Positions 1 to 7,970 of a stretch of DNA of 64,000 nucleotides are shown here, piece after piece. A program made the translations under genes and the position numbers. The notes under the pieces are model-generated. The model was not told the DNA's origin. It saw only the letters and a program-made list of their open reading frames with translations, and did not search any database. Position 1 is the stretch's first letter; every line of letters begins with the position of its first letter. Source of the stretch: Clostridiales bacterium (GTDB lineage Bacteria; Bacillota; Clostridia; Oscillospirales; Oscillospiraceae); NCBI GenBank assembly GCA_003525905.1, contig DQIA01000037.1, forward strand, positions 618 through 64,617. The letters run 5' to 3'.

Positions 1-1778
1 TCCGGCTCATAATATTCGTGAATTCCACTCAAAATGACCCTATCTACGCCGGTTCCGTCGTCCAAAACGAACTTTAAGAGCTTTTTGGACTTCTTCACGG
101 CTTCGCATTCCTTAACCTTCACGGCACGGAAATCGCTCTTGGAGAAGGTGTCAAAATCGACCTGATTCTGGAACAGCGGCTCGATCTGAACATTGGAAAA
201 ATCGATCGGCTCGTCCTTAATCTCGATCTCGACCGTACCCTTAGCTCCGCCGATGATACCGACTTCCTCAGGCTTTTTCTCCGACTTGGGAGTGTCCAAA
301 GGTTTCATTGTCGGGAAAAGCAGAACATCGCGGATGGAGGCGCTGTCGGTCAGGAGCATCACGAGGCGGTCGATGCCGAAGCCGAGGCCGCCTGTAGGCG
401 GCATGCCGTACTCCAGTGCATTGATGAAGTCATAATCCACCTGCGCACGGCAATCCGGCTCAATGGACTTGCGCTCGGCGACCTGACGCTCGAAGCGGCC
501 GCGCTGGTCGATCGGGTCGTTCAGCTCGGAGAAGGCGTTGCCGAACTCCGTGGCATTGATGAAGTACTCAAAGCGCTCCGTGAACGCGGGGTCATCCGGT
601 TTGCGCTTGGCAAGCGGGCTGATCTCCACCGGATAATCATAGATAAACGTCGGCTGGATGAGCTTTTCTTCGACGAATGCATCGAAGAACTCCGCCAGAA
701 TGGCACCCTTCGTCGGGACCTCGGGCAGAGTGACATTGTGCGCCTTCGCGCTGGCGATGGCGTCCTCGTCCGTCTTCCAGTCGCGGAAGTCCACACCGCT
801 GTACTTCTTCACGGCGTCGATCATGGTCAGGCGCTCCCAGTGGCCCAGATCGATCTCGTGGCCCTGGTACGGCACGACGAGGCTGCCGCAGACATTCTGC
901 GCGACCTGCTTCATCATGTCCTCGACAAGGTCCATCATGCCATGGAAATCCGTATAGGCCTGATAAAGCTCGATGGTGGTGAACTCGGGGTTGTGCTTCG
1001 GGTCCATGCCCTCATTACGGAAGATACGGCCGACCTCATACACGCGGTCCATGCCGCCGACAATGAGGCGCTTGAGGTACAGCTCCGTCTCGATGCGGAG
1101 GACCATATCCATATCCAGCGTGTTGTGGTGGGTATAGAACGGGCGCGCAGACGCGCCGATCTCAAACGGCGTCAGGATCGGGGTATCGACCTCGAGAAAG
1201 CCGCGCCCATCGAGGAAGCTGCGCAGCTCGCGCAGGATAAGGCTGCGCTTCACGAACGTGTCCTTAACGTCGGGGTTCACGATGAGGTCCACATAGCGCT
1301 GGCGATAGCGGGTCTCAAGATTCGTCAGGCCATGGAACTTGTCCGGCAGCGGCAGCAGAGCCTTGGCAAGCAGGACGACCTCGTGCGCGCGCACGGAGAT
1401 CTCGCCGCGCTGCGTGCGGAACACATCGCCATGCACGCCGACGATATCACCGATGTCGAGCTTGCGGCAGCGCTCGAACGTCGCTTCGTCCATCTCGTCG
1501 ATCTTCAAATAGATCTGGATACGCCCGACGGCATCCTGAAGGTCGCAGAACATGACCTTGCCCATGCCGCGCTTCGTCATCAGGCGGCCGCTGACGGAGA
1601 CTTTCTTTCCCTCCATCTGCTCGAAGTTTTTCTTGATCTCGGCGCTGTTGCTGGTAAATTCAAACTTTGTCTGTGCGAAGGGATTCTGCCCCTCCTGCTG
1701 AAGCTGCGCGAGCTTTTCCCGGCGGATGCGGACCTGATCGACCATGGAAAGCTCGGGCTGCTGGGTATTCTTAGCCAC
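1..1778 (-). CDS. lysS: Lysyl-tRNA synthetase, class II, C-terminus cut by window edge
   Basis: Class II LysRS, charging tRNA-Lys in the cytoplasm. The N-terminal OB-fold anticodon domain is followed by the catalytic core, with motif 2 seen as FRNEGMDPKHNPEFTTIELY and motif 3 as GGLGFGIDRLVML. A GTG start at 1778 is chosen because AGGAGG lies 6 nt upstream; an ATG eleven codons later lacks this site. 592 codons are visible, more than the usual ~500. From about residue 546 a second domain begins (SDFRAVKVKECEAVKKSKK, then RVILSGIHEYYEP) that matches the EMAP/Arc1-type tRNA-binding domain found at the C-terminus of many MetRS proteins. The gene follows greA by 15 nt and is probably co-transcribed with it. 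The stop codon is outside the window. Confidence 0.95.
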   Translation of the reverse strand, partial: MAKNTQQPELSMVDQVRIRREKLAQLQQEGQNPFAQTKFEFTSNSAEIKKNFEQMEGKKVSVSGRLMTKRGMGKVMFCDLQDAVGRIQIYLKIDEMDEATFERCRKLDIGDIVGVHGDVFRTQRGEISVRAHEVVLLAKALLPLPDKFHGLTNLETRYRQRYVDLIVNPDVKDTFVKRSLILRELRSFLDGRGFLEVDTPILTPFEIGASARPFYTHHNTLDMDMVLRIETELYLKRLIVGGMDRVYEVGRIFRNEGMDPKHNPEFTTIELYQAYTDFHGMMDLVEDMMKQVAQNVCGSLVVPYQGHEIDLGHWERLTMIDAVKKYSGVDFRDWKTDEDAIASAKAHNVTLPEVPTKGAILAEFFDAFVEEKLIQPTFIYDYPVEISPLAKRKPDDPAFTERFEYFINATEFGNAFSELNDPIDQRGRFERQVAERKSIEPDCRAQVDYDFINALEYGMPPTGGLGFGIDRLVMLLTDSASIRDVLLFPTMKPLDTPKSEKKPEEVGIIGGAKGTVEIEIKDEPIDFSNVQIEPLFQNQVDFDTFSKSDFRAVKVKECEAVKKSKKLLKFVLDDGTGVDRVILSGIHEYYEP

Positions 1779-1793
1779 GGTATTCCTCCTGTG

Positions 1794-2273
1794 TTATCGT
1801 TCTACGGAAAGGATCTCAAAACGGATCGTGCCGACCGGGGCTTCCACCTCGACGGTCTGGCCGATGTGCTTGCCAAGCATGGCGCGGCCGAACGGAGAGT
1901 CGTCCGAAATGCGGGACTCCATGGGGTTGGCCTCCTGCGAGCCGACGATAGCATACGTCGCCTCTTCCTCCAGATCAAGGTCGCGGACCTTCACGGTGCA
2001 GCCAAGGCCGACGACACCGGCGCGCTCCTGCTCGGCGCTCTCATCGATCACGACAGCATGGGACAGAATGTTCTCGACCTCCGCAATGCGGCCGTACAGC
2101 TTGGCCTGCTCATTTTTCGCTTCATCATATTCACTGTTCTCGGAAAGATCGCCGAAGGAGCGGGCTTCCTTGATCTGCTCCGCGACTTCCTTCTCGCGCG
2201 TGGTTTTCAGATAATTGAGCTCTTCCTCGAGCTCCTTCAGACGTTCTCTGGTCAGCTTAAATTCTTTTGCCAT
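1794..2273 (-). CDS. greA: Transcription elongation factor GreA
   Basis: 159 residues, the normal GreA length. The N-terminal coiled coil carries the acidic tip (ARSFGDLSENSEYDEAKNEQ) that reaches into the RNA polymerase secondary channel and stimulates cleavage of backtracked RNA. The C-terminal FKBP-like domain contains VVGLGCTVKV and the SDDSPFGRAMLGK segment. The start has GGGAGG 8 nt upstream. It lies 15 nt upstream of lysS on the same strand and has its own near-consensus promoter, so a greA-lysS operon is likely. Confidence 0.96.
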   Translation of the reverse strand: MAKEFKLTRERLKELEEELNYLKTTREKEVAEQIKEARSFGDLSENSEYDEAKNEQAKLYGRIAEVENILSHAVVIDESAEQERAGVVGLGCTVKVRDLDLEEEATYAIVGSQEANPMESRISDDSPFGRAMLGKHIGQTVEVEAPVGTIRFEILSVER

Positions 2274-2318
2274 TCCATGTTCCTCCCAAAATCAGGCAAA
2301 GCCCGTTCATTCGTTGTG

Positions 2319-2348
2319 ATTATAGAGGATTGCCGCCGCACTTGTCAA
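2319..2348 (-). promoter_or_regulatory. Sigma-A promoter of greA-lysS
   Basis: On the minus strand TTGACA (2348-2343) and TATAAT (2324-2319) are both perfect consensus hexamers, 18 nt apart. The -35 box contains the TGA stop codon of the upstream S41 protease gene (2347-2345). Confidence 0.8.
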
Positions 2349-3595
2349 GGGTTTCCTTGCGTCAGGGCCGCGATGGCCGCCTGCAGCTGCGCATCCTCGC
2401 TTTTTTCGAGCGCATTGGAGTAAATTTTCAGGTAGGTGTCGTCATCGACCTCGACCGGGATATCCGGCGTGATGCCGACGCCCGCCAGCGTGACGCCGTG
2501 CGGGGTCTGATAATGGCCGGTCGAAACGGCGACAGCAGAGCCGTCGCTCAGGACGAAGGTCTGCTGATAATTTGCCTTGCCGACCGTCTGCGTGCCGACG
2601 ACGGTGCCGACGCCGTATTCCTGCAGCGCCGCAGCAAAGAACTCGGCGGCAGAATAGGAATCTCCGTTCACGAGAACGGCCATCGGCAGCTCGACGCAGG
2701 ACGCATCGGAATAATCGATATCCTCGTTGCCCTTATAGTCCACGGAGCGGAACAGCGGGCCTTCCGGCAGGAGATAATCCAGCAGCTCCACAAGCTCATC
2801 CTTGTGGCCACCCGGATTGAAGCGGACGTCAAACAGCAGAGACGTTGTGCCCTGCTCCCGCAGGGACTCGATGGCGGCAATGGACTTTTCGGCGCAGCCG
2901 GAATCGAAATTGTTGATCTTCAGATAGCCGACATTTCCGTCCAGCAGCTCAGCCCGGACGACCTCCACCTCGATGGTCGCGCGCGTGACCGTGACGTCGA
3001 ACGTCTCGCCGCCGCGCTGCACTGTGAGCGTCAGGCTCGTGCCCTCCTCGCCGCGGACGCGATTGCGGGCCTCCTCCATGCCGAGCTCCTTCATATTGGC
3101 GCCGTCTATGGCAAAGAGCATATCGCCGATCTGCAGCCCGGCTGCCTCGGCAGGGCCGCCCGGTGTGACGGAGGCAACGGTGAATCCGGCATCGTCCTCA
3201 TTTTCTAGGCGAATGGTCACGCCAATGCCGACATAGGCATTGGCATTCTGCTCCTGATAGGCGGCAAGCTCATCGGCGCTGATGTAATAGCTCCAGCGGT
3301 CGCCCGTCGCAGACACGGCAGCGGCGGCCAACTCGTCGCCGAGCTTTGTATGATCCAGCCCGTCGACATAGCGTGCGTCGAGCAGGGCCACGACCTCCTG
3401 CACCTTGGCAAGATAGTCATCATCCGACGTGCTCTTCTGTCTGCTCTGCAGCAGCGTCATGCCCACAAACGTCAGTGCGAATACGACCACGGCCGTGGCA
3501 AGGCAGCAGACGACATACGGCAAGACTTTTTTCTTTGGTTTTTGGGGTTCGGGACGGAGTTCCTCCGGTCCCATGGGAGTCTCATTTGGTTCCAT
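2345..3595 (-). CDS. S41 family carboxyl-terminal processing protease (CtpA/CtpB-like)
   Basis: 416 residues. A short acidic/proline cytoplasmic tail precedes one N-terminal membrane segment (about residues 25-48), then an extracytoplasmic PDZ domain (AGLQIGDMLFAIDG) and the S41 protease core. The catalytic serine is in VNGDSYSAAEFFAAAL and the lysine in GTQTVGKANYQQ, the usual Ser-Lys dyad. Start: ATG at 3595 with AAAGGAGG about 5 nt upstream. It is the last gene of an apparent ftsE-ftsX-M23-S41 cluster; in Firmicutes such proteases process envelope or sporulation proteins, and here the context suggests control of the neighbouring peptidoglycan hydrolase (inference). The spacer to the M23 gene is 144 nt and full of stem-loops. 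Confidence 0.9.
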   Translation of the reverse strand: MEPNETPMGPEELRPEPQKPKKKVLPYVVCCLATAVVVFALTFVGMTLLQSRQKSTSDDDYLAKVQEVVALLDARYVDGLDHTKLGDELAAAAVSATGDRWSYYISADELAAYQEQNANAYVGIGVTIRLENEDDAGFTVASVTPGGPAEAAGLQIGDMLFAIDGANMKELGMEEARNRVRGEEGTSLTLTVQRGGETFDVTVTRATIEVEVVRAELLDGNVGYLKINNFDSGCAEKSIAAIESLREQGTTSLLFDVRFNPGGHKDELVELLDYLLPEGPLFRSVDYKGNEDIDYSDASCVELPMAVLVNGDSYSAAEFFAAALQEYGVGTVVGTQTVGKANYQQTFVLSDGSAVAVSTGHYQTPHGVTLAGVGITPDIPVEVDDDTYLKIYSNALEKSEDAQLQAAIAALTQGNP

Positions 3596-3739
3596 AGGTC
3601 CTCCTTTACGGCCGACACCCCGCCGAAGCGGGGTGAGAGTGTCGGAGAAATTGATTCAGGCTGATTCGCCGCCGGCAGGCGGCGAATTCTGCGAGGCTTT
3701 TTCACGCGGATCCCGCCGGAGCGGGGTCAGCATCCGATC
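3596..3739 (-). other. Intergenic stem-loop cluster within the ftsEX operon
   Basis: This 144-nt spacer holds several inverted repeats: GCATCCG/CGGATGC just after the M23 stop, CCCCGC/GCGGG around 3712-3726, TTCGCCGCC/GGCGGCGAA at 3665-3686 and CACCCCGC/GCGGGGTG near 3616-3635. None is followed by a convincing U-run on the minus strand, so transcript processing or stability is more likely than strong termination. Confidence 0.5.
3636..3702 (-). repeat. Dispersed stem-loop repeat, copy A
   Basis: Read on the minus strand this ~66-nt block has AGCCTCGCAGA, the 9-bp stem TTCGCCGCC/GGCGGCGAA with a 4-nt loop, then an ATCA-containing spacer and TTTCTCCG. The same order, sizes and mostly the same bases occur on the plus strand at 33510-33576, so the two are copies of one intergenic element. 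No ORF is present. Confidence 0.6.
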
Positions 3740-5035
3740 TCAGCGGATGCTGACATAGTCCATCGGGTTGACGGTGGCACCGTTGTAGAACATCGTGAAA
3801 TGCAGGTGCGGGCCGGTGGAGTAACCGGTCGAGCCGACATAGCCGATGAGGTCACCCTGATTGACATAGTCGCCGGACGAGACGGTATAGTGCGTCATGT
3901 GGCCATAGAGCGACGAGAAGCCGTCGCCGTGGTTGATCGTGACATAGTAGCCGTAGCCGGAAGAGAAGGTTGCGGTCGTCACCGTGCCGCTCTTCGTGGC
4001 ATAGACGGGCGTTCCCTGCGCAACAGCAAGGTCAACGCCGTTATGGAAGCGATAGCCGCCGTCGATCGGATGATAGCGATAGCCATACGGGGATGTAATC
4101 ACAACACCGCTGCCCGCCGGAAGCGGGAAGAGGAAGCCGCCGGCGTTTGTGCCGCCATTGCCGCCGCCGTTGTTGCCGCCGTTGTTGCCACCGTTATTGC
4201 CGCCGCCATTGTTGTTATTGCCGCCGTTATTGTTGTTCTTGGCGGCTTCTTCCTCAGCACGCTTGGCATCGGTGTATTCCTTTTCTTTTTCGGCAATCTG
4301 CTCCGTCAGATCCTCGAGCATGGCCTCATAGGTCTCGTTTGTCTCGCGCAGCAGGTCTGCATCGGAGACAAGCTCCTGCAGCAGCTCGTCGGAATCGGCG
4401 CGCTTGGCCGTGAGCGTCTCCTGCGCGCTGGCAAGCTCAGTCTTCTTCTCCTCGAGAGAGACCTTCTCCCCTGCCAGCTCCTCCTTGGCGGAGAGGACCT
4501 CCGTGGCGATCTGGCGCATGTTCTCGAGCATACGCTGGTCGCTCTGAGCAATCTCCTCGACCATGGAAACGCGGTTGAGCATTTCGGAGAACGTCTTTGC
4601 GCCGAAGATGATGGACCAGTACGACACGTCGCCCTGCTCCTGCATGGCGCGGATGCGCTGCTTATAGCGGTCGAGCAGGTCGTTCTGATCAGTCTGGAGC
4701 TGGTCGAGCTCCGCCTGCTTTTCGGCGATGAGCAGATTGTACTGACGGATCTGCTCGTTCAGATTCTCGACCTCCTGCCGCGTCAGCTCGATCTCCTGAT
4801 CGATCTGCGCCTTCTGCTCCACGACATTGAGCGTCTGAGTGTTGTTTGCGGCGATCTGTGCCTCGAGCTCCTGCTTCTTCTGATCAAGCTCATCCTGCTT
4901 TGATTCCAGGCCGCTGATCTCCGTGCGGATATCCGCGGAATTGGCCGCGAAGACCGTAACAAGCAGACCTGTCAGGATCGCAGCGGCCAGCAGCAGCGCG
5001 ATGACGGAGATGATGACTCTTCTGTACTTATACAT
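3740..5035 (-). CDS. Murein hydrolase activator / M23 peptidase (EnvC/PcsB-like)
   Basis: 431 residues. Signal/anchor segment (ISVIALLLAAAILTGLLVT), then a long coiled coil (about 30-260) rich in Glu, Gln and Lys, an unusual Asn/Gly-only linker (about 265-300), and a C-terminal LytM/M23 domain. Zinc ligands are visible as FHNGVD (about residue 330) and GPHLHF (about 404), so the peptidase looks catalytically intact, unlike degenerate EnvC. Coiled coil plus LytM directly downstream of ftsEX is the layout of PcsB/EnvC-type effectors whose hydrolase activity is gated by FtsEX. Probable role: peptidoglycan cleavage at division. Confidence 0.9.
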   Translation of the reverse strand: MYKYRRVIISVIALLLAAAILTGLLVTVFAANSADIRTEISGLESKQDELDQKKQELEAQIAANNTQTLNVVEQKAQIDQEIELTRQEVENLNEQIRQYNLLIAEKQAELDQLQTDQNDLLDRYKQRIRAMQEQGDVSYWSIIFGAKTFSEMLNRVSMVEEIAQSDQRMLENMRQIATEVLSAKEELAGEKVSLEEKKTELASAQETLTAKRADSDELLQELVSDADLLRETNETYEAMLEDLTEQIAEKEKEYTDAKRAEEEAAKNNNNGGNNNNGGGNNGGNNGGNNGGGNGGTNAGGFLFPLPAGSGVVITSPYGYRYHPIDGGYRFHNGVDLAVAQGTPVYATKSGTVTTATFSSGYGYYVTINHGDGFSSLYGHMTHYTVSSGDYVNQGDLIGYVGSTGYSTGPHLHFTMFYNGATVNPMDYVSIR

Positions 5036-5059
5036 AGTATACCCTCCTGTGCGCGTATT

Positions 5060-5944
5060 TCAGACCTTCAGGAATTTCCGGATGGACATCAGGCTGCCCA
5101 CAACGCCGATCAGCAGACCCGTGACCACGCACACCAGCGCGACCGGCAGAGCGACCGTGCTGAACGAGACGACGTGGAGGAAGCTGAGCTGACCGGAGCT
5201 GGCAATGGCGCCGCGGATGGCCTCGTACAGGCCCCACTCGAGGAAGAACGAGCACACGGCGCCCAGCAGGCCGAGGATGAAGCCCTCGACCACAAACGGC
5301 AGACGGATAAAGCCGTTCGTGGCGCCGACCATGCGCATGATGGCGATCTCCTCGCGGCGGTCGAACATGGCAAGCTTGATCGTATTGGAAATAATAATGA
5401 GCGACACGATGAGCAGCACGGCAGCGATGCAGGCCGAAACAATGGACAGCACGTTGCGGATCGTGGACATGGCGTTGGCGACCGTCGGATCGGAATAGAT
5501 GGTCGCAACGCCGGGCACCTGCTTCAGCGCGTCGATGGTCTCCTGCAGCTTGGAGTTGTCCTCCAGCGTGACGATGTACTGGTCGCGCATGGTCTCGGCG
5601 GTCACGCCGTCGTACATGACGGCGTCATATTCCTTGACGAACGTCTGCAGAGCCTCCTCGCGGGAGATGAAGCGGGCATCCGCGACATTGTCGATCAGAT
5701 TGATACGGGAGCCGACGCTCTTGGCCTCGGCCTCGGTGTAGCTCTCGTCGATGCAGATGAGGACCTCGTTCTCCTTCTGCAGATCATCGACAATCAGGCC
5801 GATGTTATAGGTGATAAGGCCGAAGCTCGTGACGATCACGAGGCAGGCCACGGTGATGCAGACTGCGGCAAAGGACATAAAGCCATGCTTGAAGATCGCC
5901 TTCGTGCCCTCGCCGACGAGAAAGCTGAAATTATTGTGCTTCAT
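5060..5944 (-). CDS. ftsX: Cell division ABC transporter permease FtsX
   Basis: 294 residues with the FtsX layout: TM1 near residues 20-45 (FAAVCITVACLVIVTSF), a ~120-residue extracellular loop (residues ~50-165), then three TM segments near 175-200, 220-245 and 265-285. The loop is the part that contacts the coiled-coil hydrolase in characterised FtsEX systems. The ATG overlaps the end of ftsE by 14 nt, indicating translational coupling. Acts in the cytoplasmic membrane with FtsE to activate the M23 protein encoded 24 nt downstream. Confidence 0.95.
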   Translation of the reverse strand: MKHNNFSFLVGEGTKAIFKHGFMSFAAVCITVACLVIVTSFGLITYNIGLIVDDLQKENEVLICIDESYTEAEAKSVGSRINLIDNVADARFISREEALQTFVKEYDAVMYDGVTAETMRDQYIVTLEDNSKLQETIDALKQVPGVATIYSDPTVANAMSTIRNVLSIVSACIAAVLLIVSLIIISNTIKLAMFDRREEIAIMRMVGATNGFIRLPFVVEGFILGLLGAVCSFFLEWGLYEAIRGAIASSGQLSFLHVVSFSTVALPVALVCVVTGLLIGVVGSLMSIRKFLKV

Positions 5945-6620
5945 AGCTGTAATACCCGTCCATTCCGTCGCTGACGACTCTGCCCTCGTCGATGGCGACT
6001 ACGCGCTTGGTGAAGCGGTCCACCAGGCCCTTTTCGTGCGTAACGACCATGACCGTCGTGCCGAGCGCATTGATCTGCTCGAGCAGGAGCATGATCTCAA
6101 ACGAACGCTGCGGGTCGAGGTTGCCGGTCGGCTCATCGGCGATGATCATCGTCGGATTGTTGATGAGCGCGCGGGCAATGGCCACACGCTGCTGCTCGCC
6201 GCCGGACAGCTCGTTCGGCAGACGGCGGCCCTTGTTCTCCAGCCCGACCAGCTCCAGCACATAGGGCACGCGCTTTTTGATCTCCTTCGGCGCTGCGCCG
6301 ATGACGCGCATGGCGAACGCGACGTTCTCATAGACCGTCTTGTTCTCAATGAGGCGGAAGTCTTGGAAAATAACGCCGAGCGTGCGGCGCATATAGGGGA
6401 TGGACGCGCGCTTGATGGACTCGAGCTGATAGCCGTTAACCAGCACCGAGCCGGACGTCGGTTTGAGCTCCGCCGTCAACAGCTTGATGATGGTAGACTT
6501 GCCGGAGCCGGACGGACCGACCAGAAACACGAACTCGCCGTCATCAATGTGCATATCGATGCCGTTGAGCGCGTGCGTGCCGGTCTCATATGTTTTTGTG
6601 ACGTTTACCAAATCGATCAT
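5931..6620 (-). CDS. ftsE: Cell division ATP-binding protein FtsE
   Basis: 229 residues. Walker [10 protein letters not shown] (about 36-44), signature [15 protein letters not shown], Walker [14 protein letters not shown] and the H-loop VVTHE are all present. It starts ATGATCGATTTGG at 6620; the sequence upstream (GGTGTG) is a weak ribosome site. First gene of the ftsE-ftsX-M23-S41 group. No strong sigma-A promoter is visible in the 89-nt spacer to the upstream regulator gene, so it may depend partly on read-through. Confidence 0.96.
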   Translation of the reverse strand: MIDLVNVTKTYETGTHALNGIDMHIDDGEFVFLVGPSGSGKSTIIKLLTAELKPTSGSVLVNGYQLESIKRASIPYMRRTLGVIFQDFRLIENKTVYENVAFAMRVIGAAPKEIKKRVPYVLELVGLENKGRRLPNELSGGEQQRVAIARALINNPTMIIADEPTGNLDPQRSFEIMLLLEQINALGTTVMVVTHEKGLVDRFTKRVVAIDEGRVVSDGMDGYYSYEAQ

Positions 6621-6709
6621 AAATCACACCAGTTTCTTACTCAACTATTAAATAAATATTGAAATGTCCGTACCAACGGCGCTGCAGCCGTGCAGCGTTC
6701 CGCGGAGGA

Positions 6710-7804
6710 TCAGATCATACGGTTGTCGCGGGAGGCCAGATACTTCTTGACCATGAGGGCGACCTTGAAGATGATGGCGTCGTCGAACTCGCGCAGGTCG
6801 AGGCCCGTGAGCTTCTTGATCTTCTCCAGACGGTAGACCAGCGTATTGCGGTGGACGAACAGCTTGCGGGAGGTCTCGGAGACATTCAGGCTGTTCTCAA
6901 AGAACATGTTGATGGTGAACAACGTCTCCTGATCGAGCGACTCGATGGAATTCTTGCGGAAGACCTCGGAAAGGAAGATCTCGCACAGTGTGGTTGGCAG
7001 CTGATAGATCAGGCGGCCGATGCCAAGGTTTTCATAATTGATGACGGTCTTTTCGGTATCGAAGACCTTGCCGACCTCGATGGCGACCTGCGCCTCCTTG
7101 TAGGAATCGGCCAGCTCGCGCAGATGCTCGGAGATCGTGCCGATGCCGATGGTCGTGCGCACGAACAGCTCGGACTTCAGCCGCTCCTCGATCGTGCGGC
7201 CGACGCGGGTCAGCTCCTCGCCCGTCGTGTCCGCCGGGACCTGACGCACGAGCGCGATATCCGTCTCGTTGACATTGATGACAAAGTCCTGCTGCGTGTC
7301 GGGGTACATGCTCTGCAGCAGCTCCACGACGGCCACGTCCGAACGGCCGACCTGCCGGACGAGATAGACCGCGCGCGGCAGCTCCGTCGGGAAATGCAGC
7401 TCCTTCGCGCGGATATAGATGTCGCCCGGAAGGATATTGTCCGTGATGATGTTCTTGACGAAGGTCCCTTTGTCGTGCTTTTCTTCATAATAGGCCTTTG
7501 CGGAATTCAGGGAGACCTGCGTCATGCGCACAAGCATCTCGGCCTGTGCGTCCGTTCCGAGCACAAAGGCGGAGTAGCCATAGGCAGGGTTCCAGCCCTT
7601 GAGCGCGTAGAACGTATACGGCTCCTCACGCACCGGGTTCTCCAGCATGGCGGCCACCGCCGTGGCGGCATCCGGCCACTTTTCGCCGATGAGCGTGGTA
7701 TCGCTGCAGGAGATGACATTCCCTTCTGCATCGATCACACCGATGGTGGTCTGTGCGGCTTCGCTGAGCTGGAGCAGTACGCCCTGAAACATACGACTTG
7801 ACAT
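6710..7804 (-). CDS. PucR/CdaR-type transcriptional regulator
   Basis: 364 residues. The C-terminal ~60 residues (SRKLFVHRNTLVYRLEKIKK and then TGLDLREFDDAIIFKVAL) are the PucR-type helix-turn-helix of the CdaR/sugar-diacid regulator group. A GGDEF-like central fold typical of the family precedes it (VNVNETDIALVRQ, GIGTISEHLRELADSYKEAQ). The N-terminal ~110 residues resemble the sensor region that starts GVIDAEGNVISCSD. The ligand cannot be predicted from the sequence. Its promoter contains three copies of TTCGGCA, which may be its own operator. It stands alone between ftsE and the pseudouridine synthase gene. Confidence 0.85.
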   Translation of the reverse strand: MSSRMFQGVLLQLSEAAQTTIGVIDAEGNVISCSDTTLIGEKWPDAATAVAAMLENPVREEPYTFYALKGWNPAYGYSAFVLGTDAQAEMLVRMTQVSLNSAKAYYEEKHDKGTFVKNIITDNILPGDIYIRAKELHFPTELPRAVYLVRQVGRSDVAVVELLQSMYPDTQQDFVINVNETDIALVRQVPADTTGEELTRVGRTIEERLKSELFVRTTIGIGTISEHLRELADSYKEAQVAIEVGKVFDTEKTVINYENLGIGRLIYQLPTTLCEIFLSEVFRKNSIESLDQETLFTINMFFENSLNVSETSRKLFVHRNTLVYRLEKIKKLTGLDLREFDDAIIFKVALMVKKYLASRDNRMI

Positions 7805-7841
7805 AAGCCGTCCTCCTTACGCCAAAGACAAAGTGTCGATA

Positions 7842-7903
7842 TTCGGCAAAATTATGCTAGTATCATACTATTTTTTTCGGCAGAATGCAATAGGTTTTCG
7901 GCA
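7842..7903. promoter_or_regulatory. Triple TTCGGCA repeat around a promoter (candidate operator)
   Basis: The heptamer TTCGGCA occurs on the plus strand at 7842-7848, 7876-7882 and 7897-7903. One copy is inside the -35/-10 spacer, one just upstream of the -35 and one downstream of the -10. Distances are 34 and 21 nt. This arrangement is typical of repressor or autoregulator sites; the regulator is unknown. Confidence 0.4.
7862..7890 (-). promoter_or_regulatory. Sigma-A promoter of the PucR-type regulator
   Basis: Minus-strand TTGCAT (7890-7885) and TATGAT (7867-7862) with a 17-nt spacer, in an AT-rich intergenic region. The expected start is near 7855, about 50 nt before the ATG. Confidence 0.7.
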
Positions 7904-7970
7904 TTTTATTTCAAATCATAGGTACTTTTTTATGGAAGTTTCCGACTTTTTCGTTAAATTATCCAGTTTT

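Noticed and set aside
738-2423. Long plus-strand open frame across lysS and greA
   Set aside because: Antisense shadow of two genes that are unmistakable on the minus strand.
3596-3739. Rho-independent terminator between the M23 and S41 genes
   Set aside because: The stems lack a following U-run on the minus strand, so a terminator call is not justified.
4140-4250. GCC/GTT trinucleotide repeat
   Set aside because: It encodes the Asn/Gly linker of the M23 peptidase and stays in frame.
6621-6709. Promoter for ftsE in the 89-nt spacer
   Set aside because: TTGGTA with weak -10 candidates and spacing of 17-19 nt; not convincing enough for a feature. A CGCTGCA/TGCAGCG hairpin there lacks a U-run.
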